Shown here: positions 27,037-37,121 of the stretch, piece by piece
Layout of the letters: every line of letters starts with the position of its first letter
How positions within the stretch are numbered: the first letter of the stretch is position 1
Source of the DNA: Micromonospora tarapacensis
Lineage (GTDB): Bacteria > Actinomycetota > Actinomycetes > Mycobacteriales > Micromonosporaceae
NCBI RefSeq assembly: GCF_019697375.1
Contig: NZ_JAHCDI010000004.1
Span: forward strand, 1,847,324-1,911,323
DNA: 64,000 bases
Direction: 5' to 3'
Notes under the pieces: generated by a model
Database searches by the model: none
Told to the model about the DNA's origin: nothing
Seen by the model: only the letters and a program-made list of their open reading frames with translations
Translations under genes and position numbers: made by a program

Positions 27037-28563
27037 GTGGCCCACGCGCACCTCACCATCAACCCGGCATTCACCATCGGACCGGTCCGTCGACGGCTCT
27101 TCGGTGGTTTCGTCGAACACCTCGGTCGCCACATCTACGACGGCATCCACGAGCCCGGGCATCCGAGCGCCGGACCGGACGGGTTCCGCCGCGACGTGAT
27201 CGATCTGGTCAAGGAGCTCGGGATCAGCACGGTCCGGTACCCGGGTGGCAACTTCGTCTCCGGCTACAACTGGGAGGACGGCGTCGGGCCGGTGGCCGAG
27301 CGTCCGCGCCGACTCGATCTCGCCTGGCACTCCACCGAGACCAACCAGGTCGGCCTGCACGAGTTCCAGCACTGGCTCGACCTGGTCGGCAGCGAGTTGA
27401 TGCTGGCCGTCAACCTCGGCACCCGAGGCCCGAAGGACGCCGCCGAGCTGCTGGAGTACACAAACGTCCCGGGCGGGACCGCGCGGGCCGCGCAGCGGGC
27501 CGCCAACGGCCGGGAGGAACCGTTCGGAATCGCCATGTGGTGCCTCGGCAACGAGATGGACGGTCCCTGGCAGCTCGGCCACCGCGACGCCGAGGACTAC
27601 GGCAAGCTCGCGGCGATGACGGCGAAGGCGATGCGGCAGGTGGACCGCGATCTGGAGCTGGTCGCCTGCGGATCGTCCGGCCGGGGCATGCCGACCTTCG
27701 GTGAGTGGGAACGCGTCGTGCTGGCCCACGCGTACGACGACGTCGACTACATTTCCTGCCATGCGTACTACCAGGAGCACGACGGTGACCTGGGCAGCTT
27801 CCTGGCCTCCGGGGTCGACATGGACAGCTACATCGAGTCGGTGGTGGCGACCGTCGACCACGTACGCACGGTCAAGCGGTCGTCCAAGCGGGTGGATCTC
27901 GCCTTCGACGAGTGGAACATCTGGTACATGAGCCGGTGGCAGGAGCAGGCCCGCACCTTCACCATCGACGAGTGGCCGGTGGCGCCCCGCCTGCTTGAGG
28001 ACCGGTACACCGTCGCCGACGCCGTCGTCCTCGGCGGTCTGCTGATCTCCCTGCTCAACCACGCCGACCGGGTCACCTCGGCGAACCTCGCGCAGCTCGT
28101 CAACGTCATCGCGCCGATCATGACCGAGCCCGGCGGCCCGGCCTGGCGGCAGACGACCTTCTTCCCGTTCTCGGTCACCTCGCGGGCCGCCCGGGGCGAC
28201 GCGCTGCGGGTTCTGGTCGACGCCGACGAGACGACCACCGCGACCTTCGGCGCGGTACCGGTGGTGGCCGCCGCCGCGACCAGCGAGGGGCCCACGCTGG
28301 CGGTCTTCCTCCAGAATCGGCATCTCACCGAGGCGACGACGGTGACGATCGACCTGCGCGCATTCCAGCCCACCGGTGCGGTCTCGGCCCGGGGAATCTG
28401 GGACACCGACGTACGTGCCGCCAACGACCTGCGCGACACGCAGCGGGTGGGGTTGCGCACCAACGACACCGCACGGCTCTCCGACGGCCTGCTGACCGTC
28501 GAGCTACCGCCCGTGTCGTGGACGGCGCTGACGGTCGCCCGCACCGGTTCCGACGAGGTCTGA
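27037..28563 (+). CDS. arfA: Alpha-L-arabinofuranosidase, GH51
   Basis: 508 residues, the usual length of intracellular GH51 enzymes. Acid/base Glu in MWCLGNEMDGPW, nucleophile Glu in DLAFDEWNIWY; the N-terminus has RRLFGGFVEHLGRHIYDGI. It removes arabinofuranose from arabinoxylan or arabinan oligomers. The GTG at 27037 is preferred over an upstream ATG because GGAGGC lies at the right spacing and the protein starts like its family. No signal peptide, so it acts on imported oligosaccharides. Confidence 0.93.
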   Translation: MAHAHLTINPAFTIGPVRRRLFGGFVEHLGRHIYDGIHEPGHPSAGPDGFRRDVIDLVKELGISTVRYPGGNFVSGYNWEDGVGPVAERPRRLDLAWHSTETNQVGLHEFQHWLDLVGSELMLAVNLGTRGPKDAAELLEYTNVPGGTARAAQRAANGREEPFGIAMWCLGNEMDGPWQLGHRDAEDYGKLAAMTAKAMRQVDRDLELVACGSSGRGMPTFGEWERVVLAHAYDDVDYISCHAYYQEHDGDLGSFLASGVDMDSYIESVVATVDHVRTVKRSSKRVDLAFDEWNIWYMSRWQEQARTFTIDEWPVAPRLLEDRYTVADAVVLGGLLISLLNHADRVTSANLAQLVNVIAPIMTEPGGPAWRQTTFFPFSVTSRAARGDALRVLVDADETTTATFGAVPVVAAAATSEGPTLAVFLQNRHLTEATTVTIDLRAFQPTGAVSARGIWDTDVRAANDLRDTQRVGLRTNDTARLSDGLLTVELPPVSWTALTVARTGSDEV

Positions 28564-28596
28564 CCGTTCCGGCGGCCGGCTCGTATCCTGCCTGCC

Positions 28597-29253
28597 GTGA
28601 CGTCTGCGCCGGGGCAACTCACTGCGCAGCAGCGGGAGCTGCTGGAGCGGTGGCTGCCAGGCGCGACCGTCGAGGCGGACCACAGCTGGGGGTTGGTGGC
28701 CACCACCGTGCTGGAGGTGACCTGCGCCGGTTCGCGGTTCATCGTCAAGGCCGGCGGCGAGGAGGACCACGGCATCCGGCGCGAACTGGACGCCCATGCC
28801 GCCTGGCTGCGTCCTCGGACCGAACGGGGGCGCGCGCCGGCTCTGCTGCGCGGCGACGCGGACGCCAAGCTCCTCGTCACCCGTTACCTGCCTGGTGAGC
28901 TGGTGCTCGGCACCGAGCACGCCGATGATCCCCGCGTCTACCGGCAGGCCGGTGAGCTGCTGGCGCTGTTGCACGCCCAGGACGTCGTCATCGACGACGA
29001 CCACGAGCGACGCGAGAACGAGAAGTCCCTGGCGTGGCTGGGCCGCCCGCACCGGATCGCCGCGCACACCGTGCGGCGGCTACGGGCCGAGATCACCGGC
29101 TGGCCGACCCCGCCGGCGTCCGTCGTACCCACCCACGGGGACTGGCAGCCCCGGAACTGGCTCGTCCACGACGGCGTGGTCGGCGTCATCGACTTCGGCC
29201 GGGCGGCGATGCGCCCCGCGTTCACGGATCTCGGGCGGCTGGCCGCGCAGTGA
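28597..29253 (+). CDS. Aminoglycoside-phosphotransferase-like kinase family protein, short C-terminus
   Basis: 218 residues with the APH/choline-kinase fold: RFIVKAGGEEDHGI, catalytic THGDWQPRNWLV and metal site GVIDFGRAAM. The protein ends at DLGRLAAQ, where relatives usually continue another 40-50 residues of C-terminal helices, so it is truncated or a short family member. GTG at 28597, 33 bases after arfA; possibly co-transcribed. Phosphorylates a small hydroxylated compound if active; drug resistance is not implied. Confidence 0.75.
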   Translation: MTSAPGQLTAQQRELLERWLPGATVEADHSWGLVATTVLEVTCAGSRFIVKAGGEEDHGIRRELDAHAAWLRPRTERGRAPALLRGDADAKLLVTRYLPGELVLGTEHADDPRVYRQAGELLALLHAQDVVIDDDHERRENEKSLAWLGRPHRIAAHTVRRLRAEITGWPTPPASVVPTHGDWQPRNWLVHDGVVGVIDFGRAAMRPAFTDLGRLAAQ

Positions 29254-29301
29254 GCACCGCACCGGCCAGTCGCCGGGCGCGGGGAACAGCGCGCTGCCCG
29301 T

Positions 29302-29457
29302 TCAGGGTCGGCGGCCGCTCCCCTTTCCCTTTGCGATGAGCCGCCGGAGCTTCTCCTGGTTACCGGGCTTCGCCAACTCGCGCCGTCCCCGATCAACAAC
29401 CTGGCGGCCCTTGGGGCTGTTGAGAAAGGACATGATTCGCTGCACGATGGATGCCAT
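29302..29457 (-). CDS. Small basic conserved protein (51 residues)
   Basis: ATG at 29457 opens a 51-residue basic protein beginning MASIVQRIMSFLNSPKGRQ and ending KGKGSGRRP. The start is preceded by GGGGAA. Its codon use fits the genome and the two strands around it hold no better frame. Short proteins with an SFLNSPKGR-like start occur in actinomycetes without a known role (from memory, so tentative). It lies between the convergent kinase gene and, upstream, desD. Confidence 0.6.
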   Translation of the reverse strand: MASIVQRIMSFLNSPKGRQVVDRGRRELAKPGNQEKLRRLIAKGKGSGRRP

Positions 29458-29537
29458 TTCCCCAGCCTAGCTCGATCGGAACGTCGGTCGACCCGGGTCG
29501 TGATGCGGTGCCTCGCTCGCGACAACCCAGTCGAGAG

Positions 29538-31333
29538 TCAGGACGGCGCGAAGCGGGCCAGCGGGTTGGTCAGGGCACCGACCAGTTGCAGGGCGGCGGA
29601 CGGGTCGGCGAGGTCGACCATCTGCTGGTTGTCGCGCAGTTGCAGCCGGTTGAGGCAAGAGAGCGCGAACTCCGGGGCGAACAGGTCGTAGCGGGCGAGC
29701 CGGTCGGCCAGGTGCGGCACCCGGTCGGCGTACTCGGTGGCGCAGTCGGCGACCGTCCGCCAGAAGGTCTCCTCGTCCACGACGCCCTGATCGTCCAGCA
29801 CCGCGCCGAGGAAGCGGAAGAAGCAGTCGAACACGTCGGTGAAGATCGACAGTAGCTTCATGTCCTCCGGGATGTCGGCCCGGATCCGCTCGACCGCGGG
29901 CGGGAGCGCCACGTCGGTGCCCATCACCACGATCTCCTCGGCGATGTCCTTGAAGATCACCCGATCGACCGCGCCGTCGCGCAGCACCATGATGACGTTC
30001 TCGCCGTGCGGCATGAAGGCCAGGTCGTAGGCGTAGAAGGCGTGCAGCAGCGGGGTCAGGTAGGCGGTCAGGTAGCGGCGCAGCCACTGGGTCGGGGCCA
30101 GGCCGGAGGCGGCGATCAGCTCGGCGGCGAACGACCGGCCCTCGGCGTCGACGTGCAGCAGCGACGCCATGGTGGCCAGCCGCTGCCCGGGGGCCAGGCC
30201 GGGCACCGGGCTCTCCCGCCACAGCGCGGCCAGCATCTTGCGGTACGGCGAGTAGCGGTCGGTGGCGGCCTCGTACTGCCGGTGCCGGTAGCCGACGGCG
30301 GCCCGCTCCCGGATGATCGTCAGGCCGGTGGCCCGGAACACCGCGTCGCCGGCGATCAGGTCGGCCAGCCAGTCGTTGATCGCCGGGGTGGCCTCCATGT
30401 ACGCGGCCGACAGCCCGCGCATGAAGCCCATGTTCAGCACCGACAGCGCGGTCTTGACGTAGTGCCGCTCCGGATGGCTGACGTTGAAGAAGGTGCGGAT
30501 GGACTGCTGGGCGAGGTACTCGTCGGGCCCCTCACCGAGGTGGACCAGTCGCTGTCGGGCCACCTCACCGGCGAACGTGACCGACAGCTTGTTCCACCAC
30601 TGCCAGGGGTGCACCGGGATGAGGTGGTAGTCGGCCAGGTCGAGGCCGAGACCGGCCAGGGTCTCGGCGAACCCGGCAAGGGCGGCCTCGCCCAACTCCG
30701 CGCGCAGCAGCGTGTCGTGGTCCAGGTCGGCGGAGCTGGTGAAGGTGGCGTGGTCCCGGTGGGCGGCCAGCCAGATCAGCCGGACCGGGCGGGCGGCCTC
30801 CGGGGCGTAGCGGTGGTACTCGTCGACGCCGAAGCCGAGCCGGCCGTTGTTGGCCACGAAACAGGGGTGTCCCTCGGTCATCGACGTCTCGACGGTCTGG
30901 AAGTCGGCCTCGACCAGTTTCGCCGCGCTCGGCAGCGCCCGGTCCAGCTTGTACGCGATGCCGGCCAGGGTGGAGCTGATCTCCTCCAGGTAGACCGGCA
31001 GGATCCGGTCGCTGAGGCCGAGCGCGCCGCGCAGGTCGAGGCAGAGGTCGACCGCGTCCGGCGGGAGCGTCTCGTCGCCCCGGATCCGGGTGATGCTGTC
31101 CGGGTCGATGTCCCAGTGCTCCAGGGTCAGCACCCGGGCGCTGAACCGGTACCGCACCGCGCCGGAGTCGGCGGTCACCGCGTACCACCGCCGGCCGCCG
31201 GCGGCCGGGCCGTCCGGCTCGGGGTGAGCAGCCGCTCGTGGGTGAACTCCGCGAGAGCCTTGCGCACCAGCAGCCGGTTGGCCCGCTCCCAGGTCTCCGG
31301 TCGCAGGTGGGCGACCAGGTCAGGCGTGGTCAA
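29538..31333 (-). CDS. desD: Desferrioxamine synthetase, IucA/IucC (NIS) family (frame-interrupted)
   Basis: 598 residues after correction, the size of DesD. Visible family segments: [72 protein letters not shown] and [15 protein letters not shown]. It adenylates the carboxylate of N-hydroxy-N-succinylcadaverine and couples it to amines, finally cyclising to desferrioxamine. The first 40 residues are in the next frame; one missing base at 31221-31224 joins them. The TTG start at 31333, behind GAAGGAG, overlaps the desC end. Confidence 0.92.
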
Positions 31334-31919
31334 GGTGATGCTCCTTCGCTTCGGTGGCACCCGAGACCGCGGCCCGGAACCGCTGCCGGGTGCAGATGCT
31401 CAGCAGGGCCGTCTTCTCCGGCTTGGCGATCGGGCCGACCACCTCGAAACCGACCGCCGCGTTGAGCGCGTGCACGGCGGTGTTGCGTACGTCCGGCTCG
31501 ACCACGACCCGGCGGGTGGCGGGGTCGGCGAAGAGCCAGGCCATCACGGTGGTGATGACGGCCCGGGTGAAGCCGTGCACCGGGGTCTCGGCGGGCGCGC
31601 AGAGGAAGTGCATGCCCACGTCGCCGGGCTGCGCGTCGTGCAGCCCGACCAGCTCGACCCGGGCCGGGTCGTACCGTTCGGCGAGGAACGCCGGCTCACC
31701 CCGCCACAGCCCGAGGTACGCGTCGTGGTGCGGGTGGGCGGCGATGGCCTGGTACTCGGCGGTGACCCGTTCCAGGTCGGCGTCCTGCATCAGCCAGAAC
31801 GCCGCCCCGGGGTGGGTCACCCAGCGGTGCAGCAGCGGGGCGTCGGCCGCCACATCCAGCGTACGCAGGGCGAACTCGCCGAGCCGCCGGTCGTGTCGGG
31901 TGTGGACGAGCGCGGTCAC
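31320..31919 (-). CDS. desC: Hydroxamate acyltransferase, IucB/RhbD-like GNAT
   Basis: 199 residues of the siderophore acyltransferase type: [20 protein letters not shown] at the N-terminus, [20 protein letters not shown] and [20 protein letters not shown] as the acyl-CoA region. DesC acylates N-hydroxycadaverine with succinyl-, acetyl- or other acyl-CoA. GTG at 31919 overlaps the desB stop (GTGA). Same operon as desA, desB and desD. Confidence 0.93.
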   Translation of the reverse strand: MTALVHTRHDRRLGEFALRTLDVAADAPLLHRWVTHPGAAFWLMQDADLERVTAEYQAIAAHPHHDAYLGLWRGEPAFLAERYDPARVELVGLHDAQPGDVGMHFLCAPAETPVHGFTRAVITTVMAWLFADPATRRVVVEPDVRNTAVHALNAAVGFEVVGPIAKPEKTALLSICTRQRFRAAVSGATEAKEHHLDHA

Positions 31920-33196
31920 ATCGTCACCCCGAACTCCTGGAAGGTGATCGACTTCTCGATCGGGTACGGCTCCCGGCCGAGCAACTCGCGGATGATCCAG
32001 CTGTTGCGGTACGGGCCCATGCCGAGGTCCGGCGAGGTGATGCTGTGCGTGTGGGTGCCGCCGTTCTGCAGGAACACGCCGCGACCGGTCACGTCGACGC
32101 TGTAGTTGCGGGCCACGTCGAGCCGGCCCTGGCCGTCGAAACGCAGCCGGTCCCGGATCGGCTCCAGGAACGCCGGCACCTGGTAGCGGTAGCCGGTCGC
32201 CAGCACCAGCCCCTCGGTCTCCAGGGTGAGGTCCCGTTCCTGCTCGACGTGGCGCAGCCCGAGCGTGTGCACGCCGGTGGCCTCGTCGTACCCGGCGCTG
32301 GTCAGTTCGGTGTTGGTCAGCAGGCGGGTGTTCACCGGGCCGCCGACGCTGCGCGCGTACAGCAGGTCGAAGATGTCGTTGACCAGGTCCGCGGAGATTC
32401 CCTTGAACAGCCCCTTCTGCTCGGCCTCCAGGCGGTAGCGGGTGGGCTCGGGCAGGGCGTGGAAGTAGTCCACGTAGTCCGGTGAGGTCATCTCCAGGGT
32501 CAGCTTGGTGTACTCCAGTGGGAAGAAGCGCGGCGAGCGGGTCACCCAGTTGAGCTGGTAGCCATGGGCGTCGATGTCGGCGAGCAGGTCGTGGTAGATC
32601 TCGGCGGCGCTCTGCCCGCTGCCGACGATGGTGATGCTCCGCTTGGCCTTCAGCGCGTCCCGGTGCTCCAGGTAACGCGAGTTGTGCACCGCGTCGGAGG
32701 GCAGGCCGGCGCAGGCGTCGGGAAGGTACGGCGGGGTGCCGGTGCCGAGCACCAGGTGCCGGGCCCGATGGGTCACGGTGGCGCCGTCGACGGTGGCGGT
32801 CACCACGTACCGCTCGTCCGCCGGGTCGTACTCGACGGCGGTGACCTGGTGGCCGAAGCGCAGCTTGGGCAGCTTCGCGGCGGCCCAGCGGCAGTAGGCG
32901 TCGTACTCCACCCGCAGCGGGTAGAAGCTCTCCCGGATGTAGAAGGGGTAGAGCCGGCCGATCTCCTTGAGGTAGTTGAGGAAGGAGAACGGCGAGGTGG
33001 GGTCGGCCAGGGTGACCAGGTCGGCCAGGAAGGGGGTCTGTAGCCGGGAGGACTCCAGCAGCATGCCGGGATGCCAGGAGACGTCGGAGCGGGCCTCCAG
33101 GAACAGCCCGTCCAGGTCGGCGACCGGCGCGGTCAGGCAGGCCAGGCCGAGGTTGTACGGGCCGAGGCCGATGCCGATGAAGTCGTAGCTTTCCAT
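31916..33196 (-). CDS. desB: Cadaverine/lysine N-hydroxylase
   Basis: 426 residues, an N-hydroxylating flavin monooxygenase: FAD site [13 protein letters not shown] at the N-terminus, NADPH site [18 protein letters not shown] and the C-terminal [13 protein letters not shown]. It makes N-hydroxycadaverine. The ATG at 33196 is chosen over one at 33229 because GGAGGG lies directly upstream; the earlier ATG has no ribosome site. It follows desA by 35 bases. Confidence 0.93.
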   Translation of the reverse strand: MESYDFIGIGLGPYNLGLACLTAPVADLDGLFLEARSDVSWHPGMLLESSRLQTPFLADLVTLADPTSPFSFLNYLKEIGRLYPFYIRESFYPLRVEYDAYCRWAAAKLPKLRFGHQVTAVEYDPADERYVVTATVDGATVTHRARHLVLGTGTPPYLPDACAGLPSDAVHNSRYLEHRDALKAKRSITIVGSGQSAAEIYHDLLADIDAHGYQLNWVTRSPRFFPLEYTKLTLEMTSPDYVDYFHALPEPTRYRLEAEQKGLFKGISADLVNDIFDLLYARSVGGPVNTRLLTNTELTSAGYDEATGVHTLGLRHVEQERDLTLETEGLVLATGYRYQVPAFLEPIRDRLRFDGQGRLDVARNYSVDVTGRGVFLQNGGTHTHSITSPDLGMGPYRNSWIIRELLGREPYPIEKSITFQEFGVTM

Positions 33197-33231
33197 CCGG
33201 CCCTCCAGGCTCGGGTTCTCCGCTGGCATGC

Positions 33232-34782
33232 TCAGCCGACCGGGCAGGTCAGGTCGGCGGTGGGCGAGCCGGCGTGCTGGTGCACGTACCGGCCGGCGTG
33301 CTCGGCGATCAGGTCGAGGACGTAGGCGACGTCGTCGGCGGTGGTGGCCGGGTTGAGCACGGTGAACTTGAGGTACTGCCGGCCGTCGACCTTGGTGCCG
33401 GCGACCACGGCGAGGCCGGAGGCGGCCAGCGCCTCCCGGGCCCTCAGGTTGGCCGCGTCGGCCAACTCCCGGCCGGGCCCGGTGGGCCGCCACCGGAAGA
33501 CCACCGTGCTCAGCTGGGACCGGGTGAGCACCTCGAACCGGGGGTCGGCGGCGACCAGTTCCCACGCCTGCACGGCCCGGTCGCAGACCTCGTCGAAGAG
33601 TTCCCCGACGGCGTCCGGACCCATCACCCGCAGGGTCAGCCAGAGCTTGAGGGCGTCGAAGCGGCGGGTGGTCTGCAGGCTCTTGTCGACCTGGTTGGGA
33701 ATGCGCTGGGCGACCATCCGGGCCGGGTTGAGGTAGTCGGCGTGCCAGGTGGCGTGCCGCAACGTCCGCCGGTCCCGGACCACCAGCGCACTGGAGCTGA
33801 CCGGCTGGAAGAAGGACTTGTGGTAGTCGACGGTCACCGAGTCGGCCCGCTCGATGCCGTCGAGCAGGTGCCGGCGGGTCGGCGAGACCAGCAGCCCGCA
33901 GCCGTACGCGGCGTCCACGTGCAGCCACACCCCGGCGGTGGCGCACACCTCGGCGATCTCGTCGAGCGGGTCGATGGTGCCGAAGTCGGTGGTGCCGGCG
34001 GTGGCCACCACGGCCATCACGGTCAGCCCGGCGCGCCGGCAGCGGGCGATCTCGTGCCGGACGGCGCCGGGCCGCATCCGGCGGTCCGGGCCGGTCTCCA
34101 CCACCACGACCGCGTCCGGTGCCAGGCCGAGCAGCTTGGCGGCCTTCTGCACGCTGAAGTGGCCGGCCGCCGAGGCGATGATCCGCAGCTGGGGCAGCAG
34201 GATCCGCCGGTCGGTCGGGGTCGCCCCGGCCAGGGCCTCCTCCCGGGCCAGCAGCAGGCCGTGCAGGTTGGATTGGGTGCCGCCGCTGGTGAATACCCCG
34301 TCGGCGGCCGGGCCGAGGCCGATCCGGTCGGCCGTCCACTCGATCAACCGCCGCTCGATGAGGGTGCCGCCGGCGCTCTGGTCCCAGGTGTCCATCGAGG
34401 AGTTGACCGCGCTGAGCACCGCCTCACCCAGCAGCGCCGGGATCACCACCGGGCAGTTGAGGTGGGCCAGGTAGCGCGGGTGGTGGAACCAGACCGCGTC
34501 GCGCAGGTAGACCTCGTCCAGTTCGTCCAGCGCGGCGGTGGTGTCCCCCAACGGCCGGTCCAGGTCGATCGCCTCCACCAGCGGGGCCAGTTCGTCCGGG
34601 CGTACGCCGGTGAACGGTCCGGTCACCTCGGTCATCCGCCGGGCGACCCGGTCGGTGCCGGCGGCGACCGCCCGGCGGTACTGCGTGACTGTGCCGTCGC
34701 TGAGCAGGTGGCCCCGGGCGGGTGTGGGCTCGGGCGTCGGGCGGGTCGGCGTTGCCTCGGCGGTGTGCACCGGCAGGGTCAT
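33232..34782 (-). CDS. desA: PLP-dependent lysine decarboxylase (group II)
   Basis: 516 residues with the PLP lysine in [19 protein letters not shown], the substrate/cofactor segment [19 protein letters not shown] ([13 protein letters not shown]) and [20 protein letters not shown]. It decarboxylates lysine to cadaverine, the first step of desferrioxamine synthesis. ATG at 34782 behind GGAGGAG. No iron box lies directly upstream; transcription probably comes through the binding-protein gene or an unseen local promoter. Confidence 0.94.
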   Translation of the reverse strand: MTLPVHTAEATPTRPTPEPTPARGHLLSDGTVTQYRRAVAAGTDRVARRMTEVTGPFTGVRPDELAPLVEAIDLDRPLGDTTAALDELDEVYLRDAVWFHHPRYLAHLNCPVVIPALLGEAVLSAVNSSMDTWDQSAGGTLIERRLIEWTADRIGLGPAADGVFTSGGTQSNLHGLLLAREEALAGATPTDRRILLPQLRIIASAAGHFSVQKAAKLLGLAPDAVVVVETGPDRRMRPGAVRHEIARCRRAGLTVMAVVATAGTTDFGTIDPLDEIAEVCATAGVWLHVDAAYGCGLLVSPTRRHLLDGIERADSVTVDYHKSFFQPVSSSALVVRDRRTLRHATWHADYLNPARMVAQRIPNQVDKSLQTTRRFDALKLWLTLRVMGPDAVGELFDEVCDRAVQAWELVAADPRFEVLTRSQLSTVVFRWRPTGPGRELADAANLRAREALAASGLAVVAGTKVDGRQYLKFTVLNPATTADDVAYVLDLIAEHAGRYVHQHAGSPTADLTCPVG

Positions 34783-34881
34783 GGATGTGCTCCTCCACGC
34801 TCGGCGGTTCGGTATTCGGGCAGCCGGAACCCGCCGCACGACTGGTGGGCGGCGGGCGTTGGGGTCCAGGAGGGTGTCGGA

Positions 34882-34917
34882 GGGCGGCCGGTGGGTTGGT
34901 CACCGCGCCGGCCGCCC
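34882..34917 (-). promoter_or_regulatory. Hairpin between siderophore-binding-protein gene and desA
   Basis: Ten-base arms (GGGCGGCCGG and complement) with a 16-base loop sit 8 bases past the binding-protein stop and 100 bases before desA. It may act as a partial terminator or mRNA stabiliser that makes binding protein more abundant than the synthesis enzymes. Confidence 0.45.
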
Positions 34918-34924
34918 GAGGGCG

Positions 34925-35956
34925 TCAGGTGAGCTTCTTCGCGCCCTGGATCGCCTTGGCGAGGTTCTCCAGCAGCGGAGCCGAGCCGGCGTACGAGAAT
35001 CGGGGCACCGCGTCCCACGGCGTGACCTGCCCGGCCTGCACGGCGGGCAGTTGCTTCCAGGTGGGCTTGGCGGCCAGGTCGGTGGGTTGCAGGGCGGTGC
35101 CGCGGTTGTCGAGCAGGATCAGGTCGGCCGGGAACTTGCCGGCGTTCTCCCAGCTGAGAGCCTCGAAATAGTCGCCGGCCTCAAGCTTGGTCGGCACCAC
35201 GATGTCGACGCCGAGCTCGGCGAAGTACATCAGGTCGGTGCTGACCTCGGGGTTGGAGACGTAGAACAGGTCGGGGCTGCCGGAGGCGGCCATCACCCGG
35301 ATGCCCGGGTTGGCCTTGACCGCCTGGCGTACCGCCTCGGCGGCGGCCTCGAACCGCGCCTTCGCGTCGGTGACCTTGGCCGCCGACAGGTCCGCGCCGA
35401 GGGACTCGGCGAGCTGCGCGTACCGCTCGATCGGCTTGGTCATCGGCACCCGGGCGGTGGTGACGGTCACCACGGGGGCGAGCGGCAGGATCTTGTCCTT
35501 GCTCTCGTCCGGCACGTACCAGTAGGCACCCGGGTCGTACATGTGGGTGACCAGCAACTCCGGGCGCAGCGCGGCGTACTTCTCGACGCTGAACTCGCCC
35601 CAGACGTTGCCGAGAATCTCCACGCTCTCCAGGTCCAGGTCGCCGGCCTGCGGCTCGGCGGTGCCGTCCGCCTTCTTCGTCTCGCCGAAGACGCCGACCA
35701 CCTCGCTGCTCAGTCCGAAATCGACCAGCGCGGCGGCGGCACCGGTGAAGGCCACCACCCGCTCGGGCCGCGCCTCGGCGGTGACCGTCTCGGGGCGGTC
35801 GTCGGTGAACGACCACGGTCCGGAGGCGTTGTTTGAGGCGGGCGTGGTGGCGTCGTCCCGGCCGCAGCCGGCGAGCACGGCCGCCACGGCGGCAGCGCCA
35901 CCGGCGGCGAGCAGTCCCCGGCGGGAGAGGCGGCGGGCAGAGACGGGATGAGGCAT
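34925..35956 (-). CDS. Iron-siderophore ABC transporter substrate-binding lipoprotein
   Basis: 343 residues. A twin-arginine-like start (RRLSRRGLLAAGGAA) runs into a lipobox ending LAGC, so it is a membrane-anchored lipoprotein. The rest is a class III (FepB/FhuD-like) binding fold with RVVAFTGAAAALVDFGL and LRPELLVTHMYDPG. In Streptomyces the equivalent DesE binds ferrioxamines. ATG at 35956. The iron box 45 bases upstream shows iron repression; divergent from the permeases. Confidence 0.9.
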   Translation of the reverse strand: MPHPVSARRLSRRGLLAAGGAAAVAAVLAGCGRDDATTPASNNASGPWSFTDDRPETVTAEARPERVVAFTGAAAALVDFGLSSEVVGVFGETKKADGTAEPQAGDLDLESVEILGNVWGEFSVEKYAALRPELLVTHMYDPGAYWYVPDESKDKILPLAPVVTVTTARVPMTKPIERYAQLAESLGADLSAAKVTDAKARFEAAAEAVRQAVKANPGIRVMAASGSPDLFYVSNPEVSTDLMYFAELGVDIVVPTKLEAGDYFEALSWENAGKFPADLILLDNRGTALQPTDLAAKPTWKQLPAVQAGQVTPWDAVPRFSYAGSAPLLENLAKAIQGAKKLT

Positions 35957-35997
35957 GGTGTCGTCTTTCGATCAAGGGTCGGGGGGCGATGGACAGC

Positions 35998-36023
35998 CGC
36001 GGTTAGGCTAACCTAACCTAACC
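35998..36023. promoter_or_regulatory. DtxR/DmdR-type iron box
   Basis: GGTTAGGCTAACCTAACC with a further CTAAC repeat matches the actinobacterial 19-base iron box (TTAGGTTAGGCTAACCTAA) at about 16 of 19 positions. The extra CCTAA allows a second overlapping register. It sits between the divergent siderophore-binding-protein and permease genes, so Fe2+-loaded DmdR/IdeR would shut off both. Confidence 0.92.
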
Positions 36024-36069
36024 TCCTGTCAAGTCCCGCTCGGCGTTTCGCACCACACTGGAGTTCACA

Positions 36070-37121
36070 CTGTCCGTCATCGAGTCGCCACCCCACGCGA
36101 CGCCGGCCCGGTCCGCACCGCCGTCCGGGCACCGCCGTGCCGCGCTGCGGGCCGGTGGCCTCGCCGCCGCCGCGCTGGCGCTCCTCGCGGTCGCGGTGCT
36201 CAGCATCACCGTCGGCGCCAAGCCGATCCCGCTGCCCGACGTGTGGCAGGCCCTGACGGACCGCGACGCCGACGAGTACGCCGTCGTCCGGCAACTGCGC
36301 GTGCCACGTACGCTGCTCGGCCTGCTCGCCGGCACCGCCCTCGGCGTCGCCGGTGCGGCGATGCAGGCGCTGACCCGCAACCCGCTCGCCGATCCCGGCC
36401 TGCTCGGCATCAACGCCGGTGCCGCCGCCGCGATCGCCACCGCGGCAGCCCTGTTCGGCGTCGCCGGCGGCACCGGTCAGGTCTGGTTCGCGCTGCTCGG
36501 CGCCGCCGTCGTCACCGTCGGCGTGTACGCCGTCGGCGGTGGCCGCACGGCCACCCCGGCGCGGCTGGCCCTGGCCGGTGCGGCGCTCAACGCGGCCCTC
36601 TACTCGTACGTCAGCGCGGTGATGCTGCTCGACGCGGCCGGACTGGAACGGCTGCGCTTCTGGACCGTCGGGTCGCTGGCCAGCGCCGACACCGGCACCG
36701 TGCTGCGGGTGCTGCCGTTCATCGCGGTCGGGCTGCTGGTGGCGCTGGCCGCGGCCCGTCCGCTCAACGCGCTCGCCCTGGGCGACGACGCCGCCCAGGC
36801 ACTGGGGCCCGCCCGGCCCTGACCCGGGCGGCGGTGATCGCCGCGATCACCCTGCTCTGCGGCGCCGCCACGGCCGCCTGCGGGCCGATCGTCTTCGTCG
36901 GGCTGCTCGTGCCGCATCTGGTCCGCGCCCTGACCGGGCCCGACCTGCGCTGGCTGCTGCCGTACTGCGCGCTGCTCGCCCCGGTGCTGCTGCTCGGCTC
37001 CGACGTGCTCGGCCGGGTGGTCGGCCGCCCCGGCGAACTCCAGGTCGGGCTGGTGACGGCGGTGGTCGGCGGCCCGCTGTTCCTCTGGCTCGTGACGCGG
37101 ACGAGGACGGCCCGCACATGA
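36070..37121 (+). CDS. FecCD-family iron-siderophore permease (frame-interrupted, rare CTG start)
   Basis: 350 residues after correction, with about nine membrane helices and the family motifs RVPRTLLGLLAGTALGVAGA and QALTRNPLADPGLLGINAGA. The frame ends early at 36822 and resumes in the neighbouring frame (LTRAAVIAAITLLCGAATAA) after one missing base near 36804-36810. No ATG, GTG or TTG is available upstream of the first helix; CTG at 36070 sits 6 bases after GGAG and is the best start. First gene of the uptake operon behind the iron box. Confidence 0.85.

Noticed and set aside
31916..34339. An 800-residue version of DesB
   Set aside because: The extra N-terminus is the antisense-like alternative frame of desA; DesB begins at 33196 behind GGAGGG.
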